Position numbers and translations under genes: made by a program. The notes under the pieces were generated by a model. That model ran no database searches and was not told where the DNA came from. It worked only from the letters and a program-made list of their open reading frames with translations. A DNA stretch of 43,971 bases. Origin: Saprospiraceae bacterium. GTDB taxonomy: Bacteria; Bacteroidota; Bacteroidia; Chitinophagales; Saprospiraceae. The DNA lies in the NCBI GenBank assembly GCA_028285085.1, contig JANQQI010000101.1:1-43971 (forward strand), read 5' to 3'. Position 1 is the first letter of the stretch. Each line of letters starts with the position of its first letter. Below, piece by piece: positions 1-8,616 of the stretch.

Positions 1-1
1 T

Positions 2-97
2 CGCTTCCGTATCGAATATGGACGTGGGTTTTACCATCTGGCGGGAGGGGCCAACCACATCAGCATTTCTACCAACATCAATGAGTTTCGGCGGTAG
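2..97 (+). CDS. C-terminal fragment of an unidentified protein
   Basis: Frame 2 is open from the window edge for 31 codons and ends in TAG at 95-97. The residues alternate aromatic/hydrophobic with polar (IEYGRGFYHL, then HISISTNINEF), as in the last strands of an outer-membrane beta-barrel. The gene lies tail to tail with the LysE-type gene, with 7 bases between the stops. The barrel reading is an inference from a very short fragment and the family cannot be named. Chance openness over 31 codons is possible. Confidence 0.5.
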   Translation, partial: RFRIEYGRGFYHLAGGANHISISTNINEFRR

Positions 98-104
98 TAG
101 ATAT

Positions 105-722
105 TTACACCAAAACCCGAATCATTAGAATAATGCCAAAGATGAGGAGTGCGGCGCCGGCAATGCGCCGTGCCCAAAGGAGATGCTTGGGTTTTAACCA
201 GCGCCGGATAGATTTGCCAAGGAGTACCTTCAATATGTCCGTAACGACGATCGTCCCAACAATTCCACCAAAGAAATAAAAGGCATCTTGTCCATCGAGT
301 TCGTCTTTGAGTACGACTGAAGTCATGACACTAATCCAGAAGAAAACGGTGAATGGATTGACGGTGTTAATCAGAAAGCCTTTGAGCCAAAGGGCAATGT
401 AGGTCCCCGAAAAACTCTTGGCGGGACCAATCTCAGGAGGAGAACTCAACAAGGTGAAAAGACCGGAGCCAACCAAAATAATCCCCCCGCCAATACCTAG
501 CGTTAACTCAAAGCCAGACCATTCGGTAGCTTGTAACAAGTAGGAAATACCGAAATAAGCGGCGAGGATATAGAGTACATCACTGGTCCATACCCCCAAA
601 CCAACCGTCACGCCTGCTCGGAATCCGCGTTCGATGCCCGTTTGGATCAGAGCAAAGAGAATTGGACCAACCAGGATGGTTAGCAATAATCCGAAAAGTA
701 TACCATTGAGCAGAGGATGCAT
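105..722 (-). CDS. LysE/RhtB-type amino-acid exporter
   Basis: A 205-residue inner-membrane protein with about six hydrophobic segments, the usual length for the LysE/RhtB translocator family, which exports amino acids or small amino-acid derivatives. The family's N-terminal signature is visible as G19-P20 followed by spaced glycines (G32, G37, G41) in and after the first segment. The ATG at 722 lies only 11 bases after the stop of the GH3-type gene, so the two are probably co-transcribed and perhaps translationally linked. That invites the inference that the exporter handles an amino-acid conjugate made by the GH3 enzyme, but the substrate cannot be read from the sequence. Family assignment is firm; function is general. 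Confidence 0.85.
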   Translation of the reverse strand: MHPLLNGILFGLLLTILVGPILFALIQTGIERGFRAGVTVGLGVWTSDVLYILAAYFGISYLLQATEWSGFELTLGIGGGIILVGSGLFTLLSSPPEIGPAKSFSGTYIALWLKGFLINTVNPFTVFFWISVMTSVVLKDELDGQDAFYFFGGIVGTIVVTDILKVLLGKSIRRWLKPKHLLWARRIAGAALLIFGIILMIRVLV

Positions 723-733
723 ATGGCCGTGGT

Positions 734-2266
734 TTATACTGGCTGTTGTTGCTGTACAAAGGTTTCCCAGGCGGCGAAGCGATCTTCACTCATTACGCGT
801 GGAAATTTATTTTGCCCGCCCATTTTGCCAAGCGATTCTTGATAGGCGTAGAACAGCTGAGTCGGAATCAATTCTAATTGTAAATCTTTCAGGACGGCGC
901 CACGCTCGGTACGGTAATCATCGTTGATCGCCATCAAGGCTTCATCGAGGGCTTTTGCTACGATTGATTTATCCACGGGCTGGTCGCAGGCCAGATACCA
1001 GCGGTGTGCAAAATATTGTCCTACTTCGACGCCAGCGACGGTAAATTCACGGATGCTTAAACCCAGTTGCTCCTCTACTTGCCGCAAAGCCTGATTCATA
1101 TTATCAACTGAGAGATGCTCCCCACAAATACTCAAAAAATGCTTGGTACGCCCGGTGATGATGATCTCCAGACGCGACTTGTCCGTAAAGCGGATGGTAT
1201 CACCGATCAAATAACGCCAGGCACCGGCGCAAGTGCTGAGGATGAGGGCATAATCGCGTTGTTCTTCCACTTCGTGGAGCGTAATTGTTTTGGCCCAGGG
1301 CAATGGTTGACCAGCCGCGTCGAAGTGCTCCTCATCAAAGGGAATGAATTCGAAGAAGATGCCATTGTTGGGGAGCAGGGCCATTGCTTCCGTTCCTGGC
1401 CGATTTTGAAACGCCATGAAACCTTCTGAGGCCAAGTAAGTATCCAGATAAATCATAGGATGCTTCATCAGCTTGTCAAAGGCTTTGCGATAAGGACTAA
1501 AAGCAACACCGCCGTGGACATAGACTCTGAGATTAGGCCAAATGTCGTGGATACTATCCAATTGATGGGTCACCATGATTTTTTCGATCATTAAGAGAAT
1601 CCAGGCCGGAATACCCATGATAAAACCCACATCCCAATTGGGCGCCTGTCGGGCAATTTCATCTAGCCGTTCATTCCAGTCCCGAATGCGAGCAATGTCC
1701 AGTCCTGGCCGATAAATGCGCCGCATCCACAGCGGTAATCGACTCACATTGATACCACTCAGGTCCCCTGCGAAGAAATCGCCTTTGTCTTCCAGGCTGC
1801 TGCTGCCACCGAGCATAAGCATGTTTTTGGCGTAGAGATCGTCGGGTACATCGTAGGTCGTCAGAGAGTAAAGCATCTTGAGGCCGGCCCGTCGAATGGC
1901 GCGCAACATATCATCGGTGACGGGAATATGCTTACTAGGGGCGCCCGAGGTACCAGAACTAAGAGCAAAATATTTAACCCGGCCCTTCCAACACACATTT
2001 TCGACCTGATTGAGGGCCAAATGCCACCATTCTTGATAGATTTTATCATAATCATAAATCGGCACACTGGCTTGGAAGGCTTCAACGATATCGGGAGATT
2101 TGAGTATTTTTTTGAATTTATAATATTGTCCAAAAGAAGTTTCGCTGGCTTTGCGGAGCAATCGCCGCAGGGTTTTGCGTTGTAGTTGCTCGGGACTAAG
2201 TCTTCGCTGCTCTAAGCGATGTCGGAGTTGAGAGCCGCGCTTTATTATTTTTCCTAGTATCGCCAT
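734..2266 (-). CDS. GH3 auxin-responsive-promoter family acyl-acid amido synthetase
   Basis: A 510-residue protein of the bacterial GH3 type. GH3 proteins are ANL-superfamily adenylating enzymes; characterised plant members use ATP to activate an acyl acid and join it to an amino acid. Seen here: the phosphate-binding segment FALSSGTSGAPSKHIP (about residues 100-115), the region YLASEGFMAFQ near 280 where the acyl-binding half usually lies, and WRYLIGDTIRF near 350, typical of the ATP/C-terminal domain hinge. The ATG at 2266 is followed by a basic N terminus. The next gene in the same direction encodes a LysE-type exporter 11 bases on, and the YjbQ-like gene is 113 bases upstream. The substrates in Bacteroidota are not known to me. 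Confidence 0.87.
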   Translation of the reverse strand: MAILGKIIKRGSQLRHRLEQRRLSPEQLQRKTLRRLLRKASETSFGQYYKFKKILKSPDIVEAFQASVPIYDYDKIYQEWWHLALNQVENVCWKGRVKYFALSSGTSGAPSKHIPVTDDMLRAIRRAGLKMLYSLTTYDVPDDLYAKNMLMLGGSSSLEDKGDFFAGDLSGINVSRLPLWMRRIYRPGLDIARIRDWNERLDEIARQAPNWDVGFIMGIPAWILLMIEKIMVTHQLDSIHDIWPNLRVYVHGGVAFSPYRKAFDKLMKHPMIYLDTYLASEGFMAFQNRPGTEAMALLPNNGIFFEFIPFDEEHFDAAGQPLPWAKTITLHEVEEQRDYALILSTCAGAWRYLIGDTIRFTDKSRLEIIITGRTKHFLSICGEHLSVDNMNQALRQVEEQLGLSIREFTVAGVEVGQYFAHRWYLACDQPVDKSIVAKALDEALMAINDDYRTERGAVLKDLQLELIPTQLFYAYQESLGKMGGQNKFPRVMSEDRFAAWETFVQQQQPV

Positions 2267-2379
2267 TCTTCTGCAAAATTTTCTATAAGGTAGAGGAGAG
2301 AAATACGCCCCTTTTTATTCTCTATCCAGACAAAAATAGGACTTTTTCATATAGCAAGAATTGACTTTTTGACCCACAT

Positions 2380-2790
2380 TTACCATATCGTCGCAACGAG
2401 TGTCCGCCGACCACCATGATTGCGAAATTCACAAAGATAAATCCCCTGCCAAGTGCCAAGGTTGAGTTGTCCTCGACTAATCGGAATCGTAATGGAAGCA
2501 CCGACCAAACTTGCTTTGATATGGGCGGGCATATCATCGGGCCCCTCCAGCGTATGCGTTAAGAAAGGAAGGTGTTCGGGGACGATTTTATTAAAAATAC
2601 TTTCAAAATCTACACGAACACTGGGATCGGCATTTTCATTAATGGTGAGTCCCGCTGAGGTATGCTTGATGAAAAGATGTAGCATGCCGGTGTCGGGAAG
2701 TGACGGCAAAGCCTGCATCACTTCTCGGGTAATGAGATGAAATCCACGAGGATAAGCGGGTAGACGAAATTCGATTTGTTGTGTGGCCAC
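2380..2790 (-). CDS. YjbQ/UPF0047 family protein (secondary thiamine-phosphate synthase type)
   Basis: A 136-residue cytoplasmic protein matching UPF0047/YjbQ in length and motifs: HTSAGLTINENADP near residues 44-57, then THTLEGPDDMPAHIKASLVG and the conserved tail segment GTWQGIYLCEFRNHGG. The histidines and acidic residues in these motifs form the family's presumed metal site. The family has been annotated as a secondary thiamine-phosphate synthase on the basis of weak activity, so the physiological role is unsettled. The start is GTG at 2790: reading upstream in frame gives no ATG before a stop. It may be the first gene of a minus-strand unit with the GH3 and LysE-type genes. Confidence 0.88.
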   Translation of the reverse strand: MATQQIEFRLPAYPRGFHLITREVMQALPSLPDTGMLHLFIKHTSAGLTINENADPSVRVDFESIFNKIVPEHLPFLTHTLEGPDDMPAHIKASLVGASITIPISRGQLNLGTWQGIYLCEFRNHGGRRTLVATIW

Positions 2791-2873
2791 GGTAGAGCAG
2801 TTTGGGTGATTATTTTATTTCCTGATCCACCAAAACAGTTTTTCGGTGCATCATAAGGAATGTATCGTCGCCA

Positions 2874-2881
2874 CAAAGATA
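2874..2881 (-). promoter_or_regulatory. Candidate Bacteroidota -7 element upstream of the YjbQ-like gene
   Basis: The minus strand reads TATCTTTG, an exact match to the Bacteroidota -7 consensus TAnnTTTG, about 83 bases before the GTG start. I see no TTG at the expected -33 spacing, so only half of the promoter is supported. Confidence 0.45.
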
Positions 2882-2994
2882 GAGTAGATATTAGGAATCG
2901 TACTGAATAATCGATCACTACTAGTCGAAATAAATGTTGACTCATAAAAAGAAGATTTATCTTCTGTATCTATTTATACTCACTCCAAAATTTT

Positions 2995-4611
2995 ATGAAA
3001 ATGAAATACCGCATTTTGGCCTTTGGCCTCCTCCTCGGATGTGCCAGCCTATTTCAAAGCTGTGAAACAAGCGGCAATTATCAGGTACGCTCTAAAGACG
3101 CGGCCTATGCTCCCATCGCCCCTTCCATTGAAGAGGAAATACTATCTGAGGCACCAGGCTTCAATACCGAAGAATACGACCGGATCGTGGAGAACGATTT
3201 CCGCTTTGCAATGGAATTTCCATTATCGACCTTCGGTATTGATGTTGATAACGCCTCCTACAGTAATACACGTCGATTTTTGATGAATGGGAGTTTACCT
3301 CCAGTAGATGCGGTCCGTATTGAAGAATTAATCAACTATTTTAAATACGATTACGCGAAACCAATCGATGAGCATCCGTTTGCCGTTGGGACCGAAGTAG
3401 TGGAATGCCCCTGGAATATGGATCACCACCTCGTAAAAGTGGGAATCAAAGGTATGGAAGTAACTAAAGAAGAGCTACCGCCGAGTAATTTAGTCTTCCT
3501 CCTTGATGTCTCCGGTTCTATGGATGCACCGAATAAGCTGCCCTTGCTCCGTAATGCTTTCAAATTGCTGGTCAAAGAATTACGGCCCGAGGATCGCGTA
3601 GCAATTGTGACTTACGCCGGTAGTTCCGGGCTGTTGTTGCCTTCAACGTCTGGTAATGAAAAGCGCATGATGCGTCTGGCGATTGATGATTTACAAGCTG
3701 GCGGAAGCACTGCGGGGGCATCAGGTATAAAATTAGCCTATCGCGTGGCAGAAGAGCACTTAATTAAAGGAGGTAACAATCGTATTATTTTAGCCACTGA
3801 TGGTGATTTTAATGTTGGCGTAAGCAGTACATCTGATTTGGTACGCTTGATTGAAGAAAAGCGTGAGAAAGGCATCTTTTTGTCTGTTCTGGGACTTGGA
3901 ACCGGCAATTACAAAGACGCCAGAATGGAGCAAATCGCGGATAATGGTAACGGTAATTACTACTATCTGGATAATTTAAATGAAGCTCGAAAAGTACTCG
4001 TTAAAGATTTGACGCAAACCATTTATACAATTGCCAAGGATGTAAAATTGCAAGTAGAATTTAATCCCGCTAAGGTACAGCAATACCGATTGTTGGGCTA
4101 CGAGAACCGTATCCTCAAAGATGAAGAATTCAATGACGATCGCAAAGATTCTGGTGACTTGGGAGCAGGACACACGGTGACGGCTTTCTATGAGGTGGTA
4201 CCCGTGGGCGTTGAACCAGTTGCCGCTAGTGATGTCGCTACTTTGAAATACCAGAACCGTAATCTGGATCCTCAGGCCGAAATGGTAAATGAGTTGTTGA
4301 CGTTGAAACTACGCTACAAGCAGCCCGATGGCGATACCAGCCAACTATTGGAATATACCACCGGGACTCAAGTGACATCAATCACGGAAAGTTCGGATGA
4401 TTTCCGCTTCGCGGCCTCAGTGGCTGGCTTTGGGATGCTGCTCCGCGGATCAAAGTACAGTGGCAGCCTGACGTGGGATCAAGTCCACGAAATGGCGGAT
4501 CGCGCCCGAGGTGAAGATCCCAATGGCTACCGCGCTGAGTTTATTAATATGATCGAGCTAGCAAAATCTTTTGCTCAAACGGAAGCAGGGATTGAATCGG
4601 CCGAGCATTAA
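2995..4611 (+). CDS. VWA-domain lipoprotein, YfbK type
   Basis: A 538-residue envelope protein. The N terminus is a lipoprotein signal with two possible lipidated cysteines, C16 (LLGC, the better lipobox) and C23 (FQSC). An N-terminal YfbK-type segment follows (about residues 65-150, including TFGIDVDNASYSNTRRFL). Then comes a von Willebrand factor A domain whose metal-ion-dependent adhesion site is intact: D171-V-S173-G-S175, then ATDGDFNVG further on. The remainder matches the YfbK C-terminal region (DUF3520). Such proteins bind partners through a divalent metal; no partner gene is adjacent. The gene stands alone between divergent and convergent minus-strand genes and ends in a strong shared terminator. 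The ATG at 2995 has a second ATG two codons on. Confidence 0.9.
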   Translation: MKMKYRILAFGLLLGCASLFQSCETSGNYQVRSKDAAYAPIAPSIEEEILSEAPGFNTEEYDRIVENDFRFAMEFPLSTFGIDVDNASYSNTRRFLMNGSLPPVDAVRIEELINYFKYDYAKPIDEHPFAVGTEVVECPWNMDHHLVKVGIKGMEVTKEELPPSNLVFLLDVSGSMDAPNKLPLLRNAFKLLVKELRPEDRVAIVTYAGSSGLLLPSTSGNEKRMMRLAIDDLQAGGSTAGASGIKLAYRVAEEHLIKGGNNRIILATDGDFNVGVSSTSDLVRLIEEKREKGIFLSVLGLGTGNYKDARMEQIADNGNGNYYYLDNLNEARKVLVKDLTQTIYTIAKDVKLQVEFNPAKVQQYRLLGYENRILKDEEFNDDRKDSGDLGAGHTVTAFYEVVPVGVEPVAASDVATLKYQNRNLDPQAEMVNELLTLKLRYKQPDGDTSQLLEYTTGTQVTSITESSDDFRFAASVAGFGMLLRGSKYSGSLTWDQVHEMADRARGEDPNGYRAEFINMIELAKSFAQTEAGIESAEH

Positions 4612-4624
4612 TCCCATGGATACC

Positions 4625-4662
4625 AAAAAAGGGCCGCAAACATTCGTTTGCGTCCCTTTTTT
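4625..4662. terminator. Bidirectional intrinsic terminator
   Basis: An A-tract, a GGG/CGCAAAC arm, a 4-base loop and the complementary GTTTGCG/CCC arm are followed by a T-tract. One mismatch interrupts the stem. It sits between the convergent VWA and DUF6089-type genes and can serve both. Confidence 0.85.
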
Positions 4663-4677
4663 ATATCTCAAAAGTCA

Positions 4678-5502
4678 TTATCGGCGTCCCGAAGGATACG
4701 GACAACGAATATCTCCAAAGTAATAGACTAAGCTTACGCCGGCAAAAATATAGATGTCATTGACATTTGAATTACCACGTTGGCGACCGGGCTGGCCAAT
4801 TGGAATCTCGTTTGGCCCAATCACCGAGCGATCAGACAGTAGCACCGCCTGCTCACCGCGCAAAGATTCCAAATCATCCATATCTGGATAAACGGTACTC
4901 ACATCATCGAGATAATCCGTAAATAAGCGACGTGAACTTATTTCAAAATTCAAACTCCATTCGTAGCTCAGATCAAGCTTCAATCCCACGCCGTAGGCAA
5001 GAGCACCCTGAACGGTAGAATATTCTTCACCACGAAACTGGCCTTCGGTCCCCAGGGGCTGCAAAGCAATCCATTCGTCATCGAGCTCTGCTTTGGGGTT
5101 AAAATGAAAAACAGAAAGCCCCGCAAAAAGATAAGGCGTAAAGAATTTGTCTTTACTGCCGTGGACGTATTCGAGGAAATTGAATTCAAATTGAGCAGTA
5201 CCGTCGAAGATGTTAGACTTAAAGTGCAGATTGCGCGTTTGCTCGAAGGAATTATCCGAATCCGAGTCGTAGGCGCTGACGGAACCATAATTGGCCGAAA
5301 ATTTCAGGCAAATACGCGTGTTGAAATTGTAGCGACCTACTAAACCACCTGCTAAACCAAGGCGGTTAAAGCGAAAGCTCGTATTGAGATCGCCAAAATA
5401 GTTAGACGTACCTAGCCAGCCTCCGGCTTCCCAACCCATCTGGGCTTGGACCGAACTCATTAGAAACAGGGCCAGTATACTCGTAATCAGTGTCTTTTTC
5501 AA
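4678..5502 (-). CDS. Outer-membrane beta-barrel protein, DUF6089 type
   Basis: A 274-residue secreted protein. It begins with a classic signal peptide (MKKTLITSILALFLMSSVQAQ), then WEAGGWLGTSNYFGDLNTSF, a pattern typical of DUF6089 outer-membrane barrels of Bacteroidota, and alternating strands up to a final strand ending near YYFGD. The start is TTG at 5502: the only upstream codons before the in-frame stop are AAC, GGC and ATT, and the first ATG would remove most of the signal peptide. The role of DUF6089 proteins is unknown. A -7 element lies about 36 bases upstream, suggesting single-gene transcription. Confidence 0.8.
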   Translation of the reverse strand: MKKTLITSILALFLMSSVQAQMGWEAGGWLGTSNYFGDLNTSFRFNRLGLAGGLVGRYNFNTRICLKFSANYGSVSAYDSDSDNSFEQTRNLHFKSNIFDGTAQFEFNFLEYVHGSKDKFFTPYLFAGLSVFHFNPKAELDDEWIALQPLGTEGQFRGEEYSTVQGALAYGVGLKLDLSYEWSLNFEISSRRLFTDYLDDVSTVYPDMDDLESLRGEQAVLLSDRSVIGPNEIPIGQPGRQRGNSNVNDIYIFAGVSLVYYFGDIRCPYPSGRR

Positions 5503-5537
5503 AATGCCGTTTTATTATGAATTGTCGACGGGGAGTG

Positions 5538-5545
5538 CAAAGTTA
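5538..5545 (-). promoter_or_regulatory. Candidate -7 element for the DUF6089-type gene
   Basis: The minus strand reads TAACTTTG, an exact TAnnTTTG match, 36 bases before the TTG start. The nearest upstream TTG is too close to be a canonical -33 element, so support is partial. Confidence 0.45.
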
Positions 5546-5647
5546 CTATAAAACGGGCAAACGCACCAGTTTGGTATAAGTAGAAGCGGGACTTAATGGC
5601 CTTTCAGGCTACATTTTCATCGATTTTTTACCGTATTGATTTAGAAT

Positions 5648-5684
5648 AAAAAACGCAGGTCACTCCACGTTGAGATAACCTGCG
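5648..5684 (-). terminator. Intrinsic terminator after nadA
   Basis: Seven-base arms CGCAGGT/ACCTGCG enclose a loop of about 17 bases. Read on the minus strand the hairpin is followed by a run of Ts. It lies 35 bases past the nadA stop. Confidence 0.75.
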
Positions 5685-5718
5685 CCAGTTTTATCAGATG
5701 AATTGTCTTTATTGAATT

Positions 5719-6726
5719 CTATAGACCAGCTTTTGCGGAAATATCTAGCATTCGATTGATAGATGCTACGCCCTGATCGATAACCCATTGAGGGAGCGTA
5801 ACCTCCGGCAACTCGTACTTCATGCAGAGGTACAATTTTTCCATCGTGTTGCGCTTCATATGCGGACATTCGTTGCAGGCACAGGTATTATTTGGTGGCG
5901 CAGGAATAAATGTCTTTTCCGGGGAGGCCTTTTCCATCTGGTGGATAATGCCCGGTTCAGTAGCCACGATGAATTCCTGAGCGTCATTTTCACGGGTATA
6001 GCGCAGCAAGCCGCTGGTCGAGCCAATATAATCTGCCATATCCAGAATATGAGCTTCGCACTCGGGGTGTGCGATGAATTTTGCTTCGGGATGACGCATC
6101 CGTAATTTGGTAATCTTCTCATTCGAAAAGATTTCGTGTACCATACAGGTACCATTCCAAAGTACGAGATCTCGGCCGGTTTTCTTGACCAGATAAGCAC
6201 CAAGGTTGCGATCTGGAGCGAAGATGATGCCCTTATCTTCGGGAATGCTTTCGATGATTTGTACGGCATTCGTAGATGTACAGCAAATGTCGGTGAGCGT
6301 TTTCAACTCAGCCGTGCAATTGATATAGCTCACGACCATGTGATCGGGATACTTTTCCTTGAATTTTCTGAAAAGGTGTGGCGGGCAAGAGTCGGCCAAC
6401 GAGCAGCCGGCTTTCAGGTCGGGGAGGAGTACCTTTTTTTCGGGAGATAGCATTTTGGCGGTCTCCGCCATGAAGTGCACCCCCGCAAAAACAATCATAT
6501 CCGCATCCGTCTGTGCTGCTTGCTGTGACAATCCAAGGCTATCACCGATGTAGTCTGCAATGTCTTGGATTTCCGATTCTTGGTAATAGTGCGCTAAGAT
6601 AATAGCGTTCTTTTCCTTTTTGAGTTGTTCGATCTCAGCGGCGAGATCGAGGGTTGGATCAACTTCCATATCGAGAAAGCCATTTCGGTCTATTGCCCGT
6701 TCGGCCTGTACGAATTCCTGATTCAT
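5719..6726 (-). CDS. nadA: Quinolinate synthase NadA
   Basis: A 335-residue cytoplasmic [4Fe-4S] enzyme that condenses iminoaspartate with dihydroxyacetone phosphate to form quinolinate in de novo NAD synthesis. The signatures are clear: AIILAHYYQ (about 41-49), GCSLADSCP with C108, NGTCMVHE with C194, and CACNECPHM at 282-290, giving the three positions expected to hold the cluster. Length and motif order are normal. The ATG at 6726 is supported by the adjoining leader. No nadB or nadC gene is adjacent, so the rest of the pathway lies elsewhere. The leader contains a 9-base-arm palindrome that could be an operator or hairpin. The RsmI-like gene is 131 bases upstream on the same strand. Confidence 0.97.
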   Translation of the reverse strand: MNQEFVQAERAIDRNGFLDMEVDPTLDLAAEIEQLKKEKNAIILAHYYQESEIQDIADYIGDSLGLSQQAAQTDADMIVFAGVHFMAETAKMLSPEKKVLLPDLKAGCSLADSCPPHLFRKFKEKYPDHMVVSYINCTAELKTLTDICCTSTNAVQIIESIPEDKGIIFAPDRNLGAYLVKKTGRDLVLWNGTCMVHEIFSNEKITKLRMRHPEAKFIAHPECEAHILDMADYIGSTSGLLRYTRENDAQEFIVATEPGIIHQMEKASPEKTFIPAPPNNTCACNECPHMKRNTMEKLYLCMKYELPEVTLPQWVIDQGVASINRMLDISAKAGL

Positions 6727-6752
6727 GTGTTAGATTATATTAGATAAAATGC

Positions 6753-6777
6753 ACTTAGTTTAAAATTGAAACTAAGT
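6753..6777. promoter_or_regulatory. Palindrome in the nadA leader, candidate operator
   Basis: The arms ACTTAGTTT and AAACTAAGT are perfect inverted repeats around a 7-base centre, 26 bases before the nadA ATG. There is no T-tract, so it is not a plain terminator. NAD genes in Bacteroidota can be controlled by repressors such as NrtR, and an operator is the favoured reading. An RNA hairpin is the alternative. Confidence 0.45.
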
Positions 6778-6857
6778 TCGAGTTTTTTGACGTAAAAAGC
6801 TACGGTTAGTCACAAATTTTATTCTTTTCAGGGCGGATTACTATGAATAGAGGCGTA

Positions 6858-7601
6858 TCAACGCTCAATACTCCAAGCTTGAAAGAGAAAAATGGCGGGA
6901 CGTTTATGCAGATCAGGGAGCTTTTGCTGCTTCCATTGTTGCACGCTTTGGGTTTTAATGAATTCAGTGGATAAAGTCAGATCTGCAGCAATGCAAAACT
7001 GGGTGCGATCTTGTAATTGTTGGAGTGCTTCGGTGACAAAGCCATTATTACGATAAGGTGTTTCAATCAGGATTTGGGTTTGTCGCCAGCGCGCCGATTG
7101 TTGTTCCAGTTTTTTCAAACGCCGGATCAGTTCTGGCTTTTTCGCAGGTAAGTAGCCGTTGAATGCAAAAGACTGTCCATTCAAGCCGGAGGCCATCAAC
7201 GCCAAAAGAATTGACGAGGGGCCGACGAGCGGAACGACTTCGATACCTTCTCGATGTGCCAATTCTACAATCTGTGCACCGGGATCGGCCACTCCCGGAC
7301 AGCCTGCTTCTGAGAGTAGACCAATATTGTGACCCTGCTTCGCAGGCGCCAGAAATGTGTGCCACTCCTCCGGCGGCGTTCGTTTGTTTAATTCCTCAAA
7401 GTGCAGCTCAGCAAAAGGCTTTACTGGGCCAGTCGCCTTAATGAAATGGCGCGCGGTTTTTGCTCGCTCCGCAATGAAGTAATCCAATTGGTGCAGAATC
7501 TCCACCACGTATCCTGGAATGGTTTGCACTGCATCAGCCCCCAATGGGCTAGGGATGAGGTATAATTTTCCTTTTGCCAAGTTCTTTGATTTTGGGTACA
7601 A
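6858..7601 (-). CDS. RsmI-like tetrapyrrole-methylase-fold SAM-dependent methyltransferase
   Basis: A protein of up to 247 residues with the RsmI-type fold (16S rRNA 2'-O-ribose methyltransferase family; SAM donor). Motifs: LYLIPSPLG at the N terminus, GLLSEAGCPGVADPGAQIV near 102-121, the SAM-binding PLVGPSSILLALMASGL, and ILIETPYRNN. It is shorter than E. coli RsmI (about 286) and lacks a long C-terminal part, as is common for the second RsmI-like protein of Bacteroidota, so the exact RNA target is uncertain. No in-frame ATG precedes the conserved segment; TTG at 7601 is used here, and TTG at 7580 (start NLAKGK region) is the alternative. Confidence 0.85.
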   Translation of the reverse strand: MYPKSKNLAKGKLYLIPSPLGADAVQTIPGYVVEILHQLDYFIAERAKTARHFIKATGPVKPFAELHFEELNKRTPPEEWHTFLAPAKQGHNIGLLSEAGCPGVADPGAQIVELAHREGIEVVPLVGPSSILLALMASGLNGQSFAFNGYLPAKKPELIRRLKKLEQQSARWRQTQILIETPYRNNGFVTEALQQLQDRTQFCIAADLTLSTEFIKTQSVQQWKQQKLPDLHKRPAIFLFQAWSIER

Positions 7602-7799
7602 GTTAGGGAAATGGGAATGGTTGAAATACCCTGAGGTCTCTATTTTTCAATAATGTGTTCTTTCCAGAGCTGTTTTAATATCAGTTTTCCCATACTATAG
7701 TTAAATCTGCTTACGTTTTTAACCTTCCAAACCCTACCTTTTCCGTACCTTTATGTTCCGTTTGTACTAAATGACATCTAGTCAGGCGACACCTTAATC

Positions 7800-8606
7800 A
7801 TGAGTTCGACTTATACTATCAAACTACCCCAATTCGAGGGGCCTTTCGATTTGCTCTTGTTCTTCATTGAGCGAGACGAATTGGATATTCACGATATTCC
7901 AATTGCGCCAATCACGGATGACTTTCTGGAATATGTACGACAGATGGAGTCGCTTAATATTGACTTAGCGAGTGAATTCATCCTGGTAGCGGCGACTTTG
8001 ATGCGGATCAAAGCAAAGATGTTAATCCCCCGGAAGCCAGTCGATGAAGAAGGCAATGAGATCGATCCACGGGAAGAATTGGTACAGCGGCTACTCGAAT
8101 ACAAACGCTACAAAAGCGTGTTGGATGAAATGCGCCAAATGGAAGAGCATCGTTCGCTGATGAATCCACGTGGTAATACCGCCAAGGAATTAAAGCAAAT
8201 TGCCACCCGTGCGCTCGTCGATATTGAGCTGGAATCTCTGACCCTTTTCAAGCTCATGAAGACCTTCGGTCGCCTGCTTGCGAAGATGGAGGATCGCCAG
8301 AATGTACCAGTGCATCAGGTTTATACTTATCGGCATACGGTACAAGGACAGCAGATTTATCTTCTGTCCAGGGTGAAACCCGGCGAGAAAACCAGTTTTG
8401 ATTCCATTTTTAAAAAATGTGAAGATCGCATCCACGCAGTTGTTACTTTCCTAGCCTTACTGGAGCTATTGAATATGCAGAAAATTAAGTGCATCAACGG
8501 TGAAGGTGTCAATAACTTCTGGCTGACCACTCCCGATGAAGAAGATGAATTACCTGATTTGCCAGATGAAGAACGGGATGATTTAGTCTCAGATGAGGAA
8601 GAATAA
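7800..8606 (+). CDS. scpA: Segregation and condensation protein A (kleisin)
   Basis: A 268-residue protein matching ScpA, the kleisin that bridges SMC heads and recruits ScpB for chromosome compaction. The N-terminal helix bundle is recognisable from FEGPFDLLLFFIERDELDI (about 12-30) and LASEFILVAATLMRIKAKML. The C-terminal winged-helix region includes VVTFLALLELL near 220. The final 30 residues are very acidic. scpB and smc are not adjacent. The gene is convergent with the DUF5682 gene, with only 10 bases between the stops and no visible terminator, so transcripts probably overlap at their 3' ends. Confidence 0.95.
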   Translation: MSSTYTIKLPQFEGPFDLLLFFIERDELDIHDIPIAPITDDFLEYVRQMESLNIDLASEFILVAATLMRIKAKMLIPRKPVDEEGNEIDPREELVQRLLEYKRYKSVLDEMRQMEEHRSLMNPRGNTAKELKQIATRALVDIELESLTLFKLMKTFGRLLAKMEDRQNVPVHQVYTYRHTVQGQQIYLLSRVKPGEKTSFDSIFKKCEDRIHAVVTFLALLELLNMQKIKCINGEGVNNFWLTTPDEEDELPDLPDEERDDLVSDEEE

Positions 8607-8616
8607 ATCTTACTTC

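Noticed and set aside
5719-7601. nadA and the RsmI-like gene as a functional operon
   Set aside because: The 131-base gap contains a separate palindrome, and the functions are unrelated. Shared transcription is possible but not supported.
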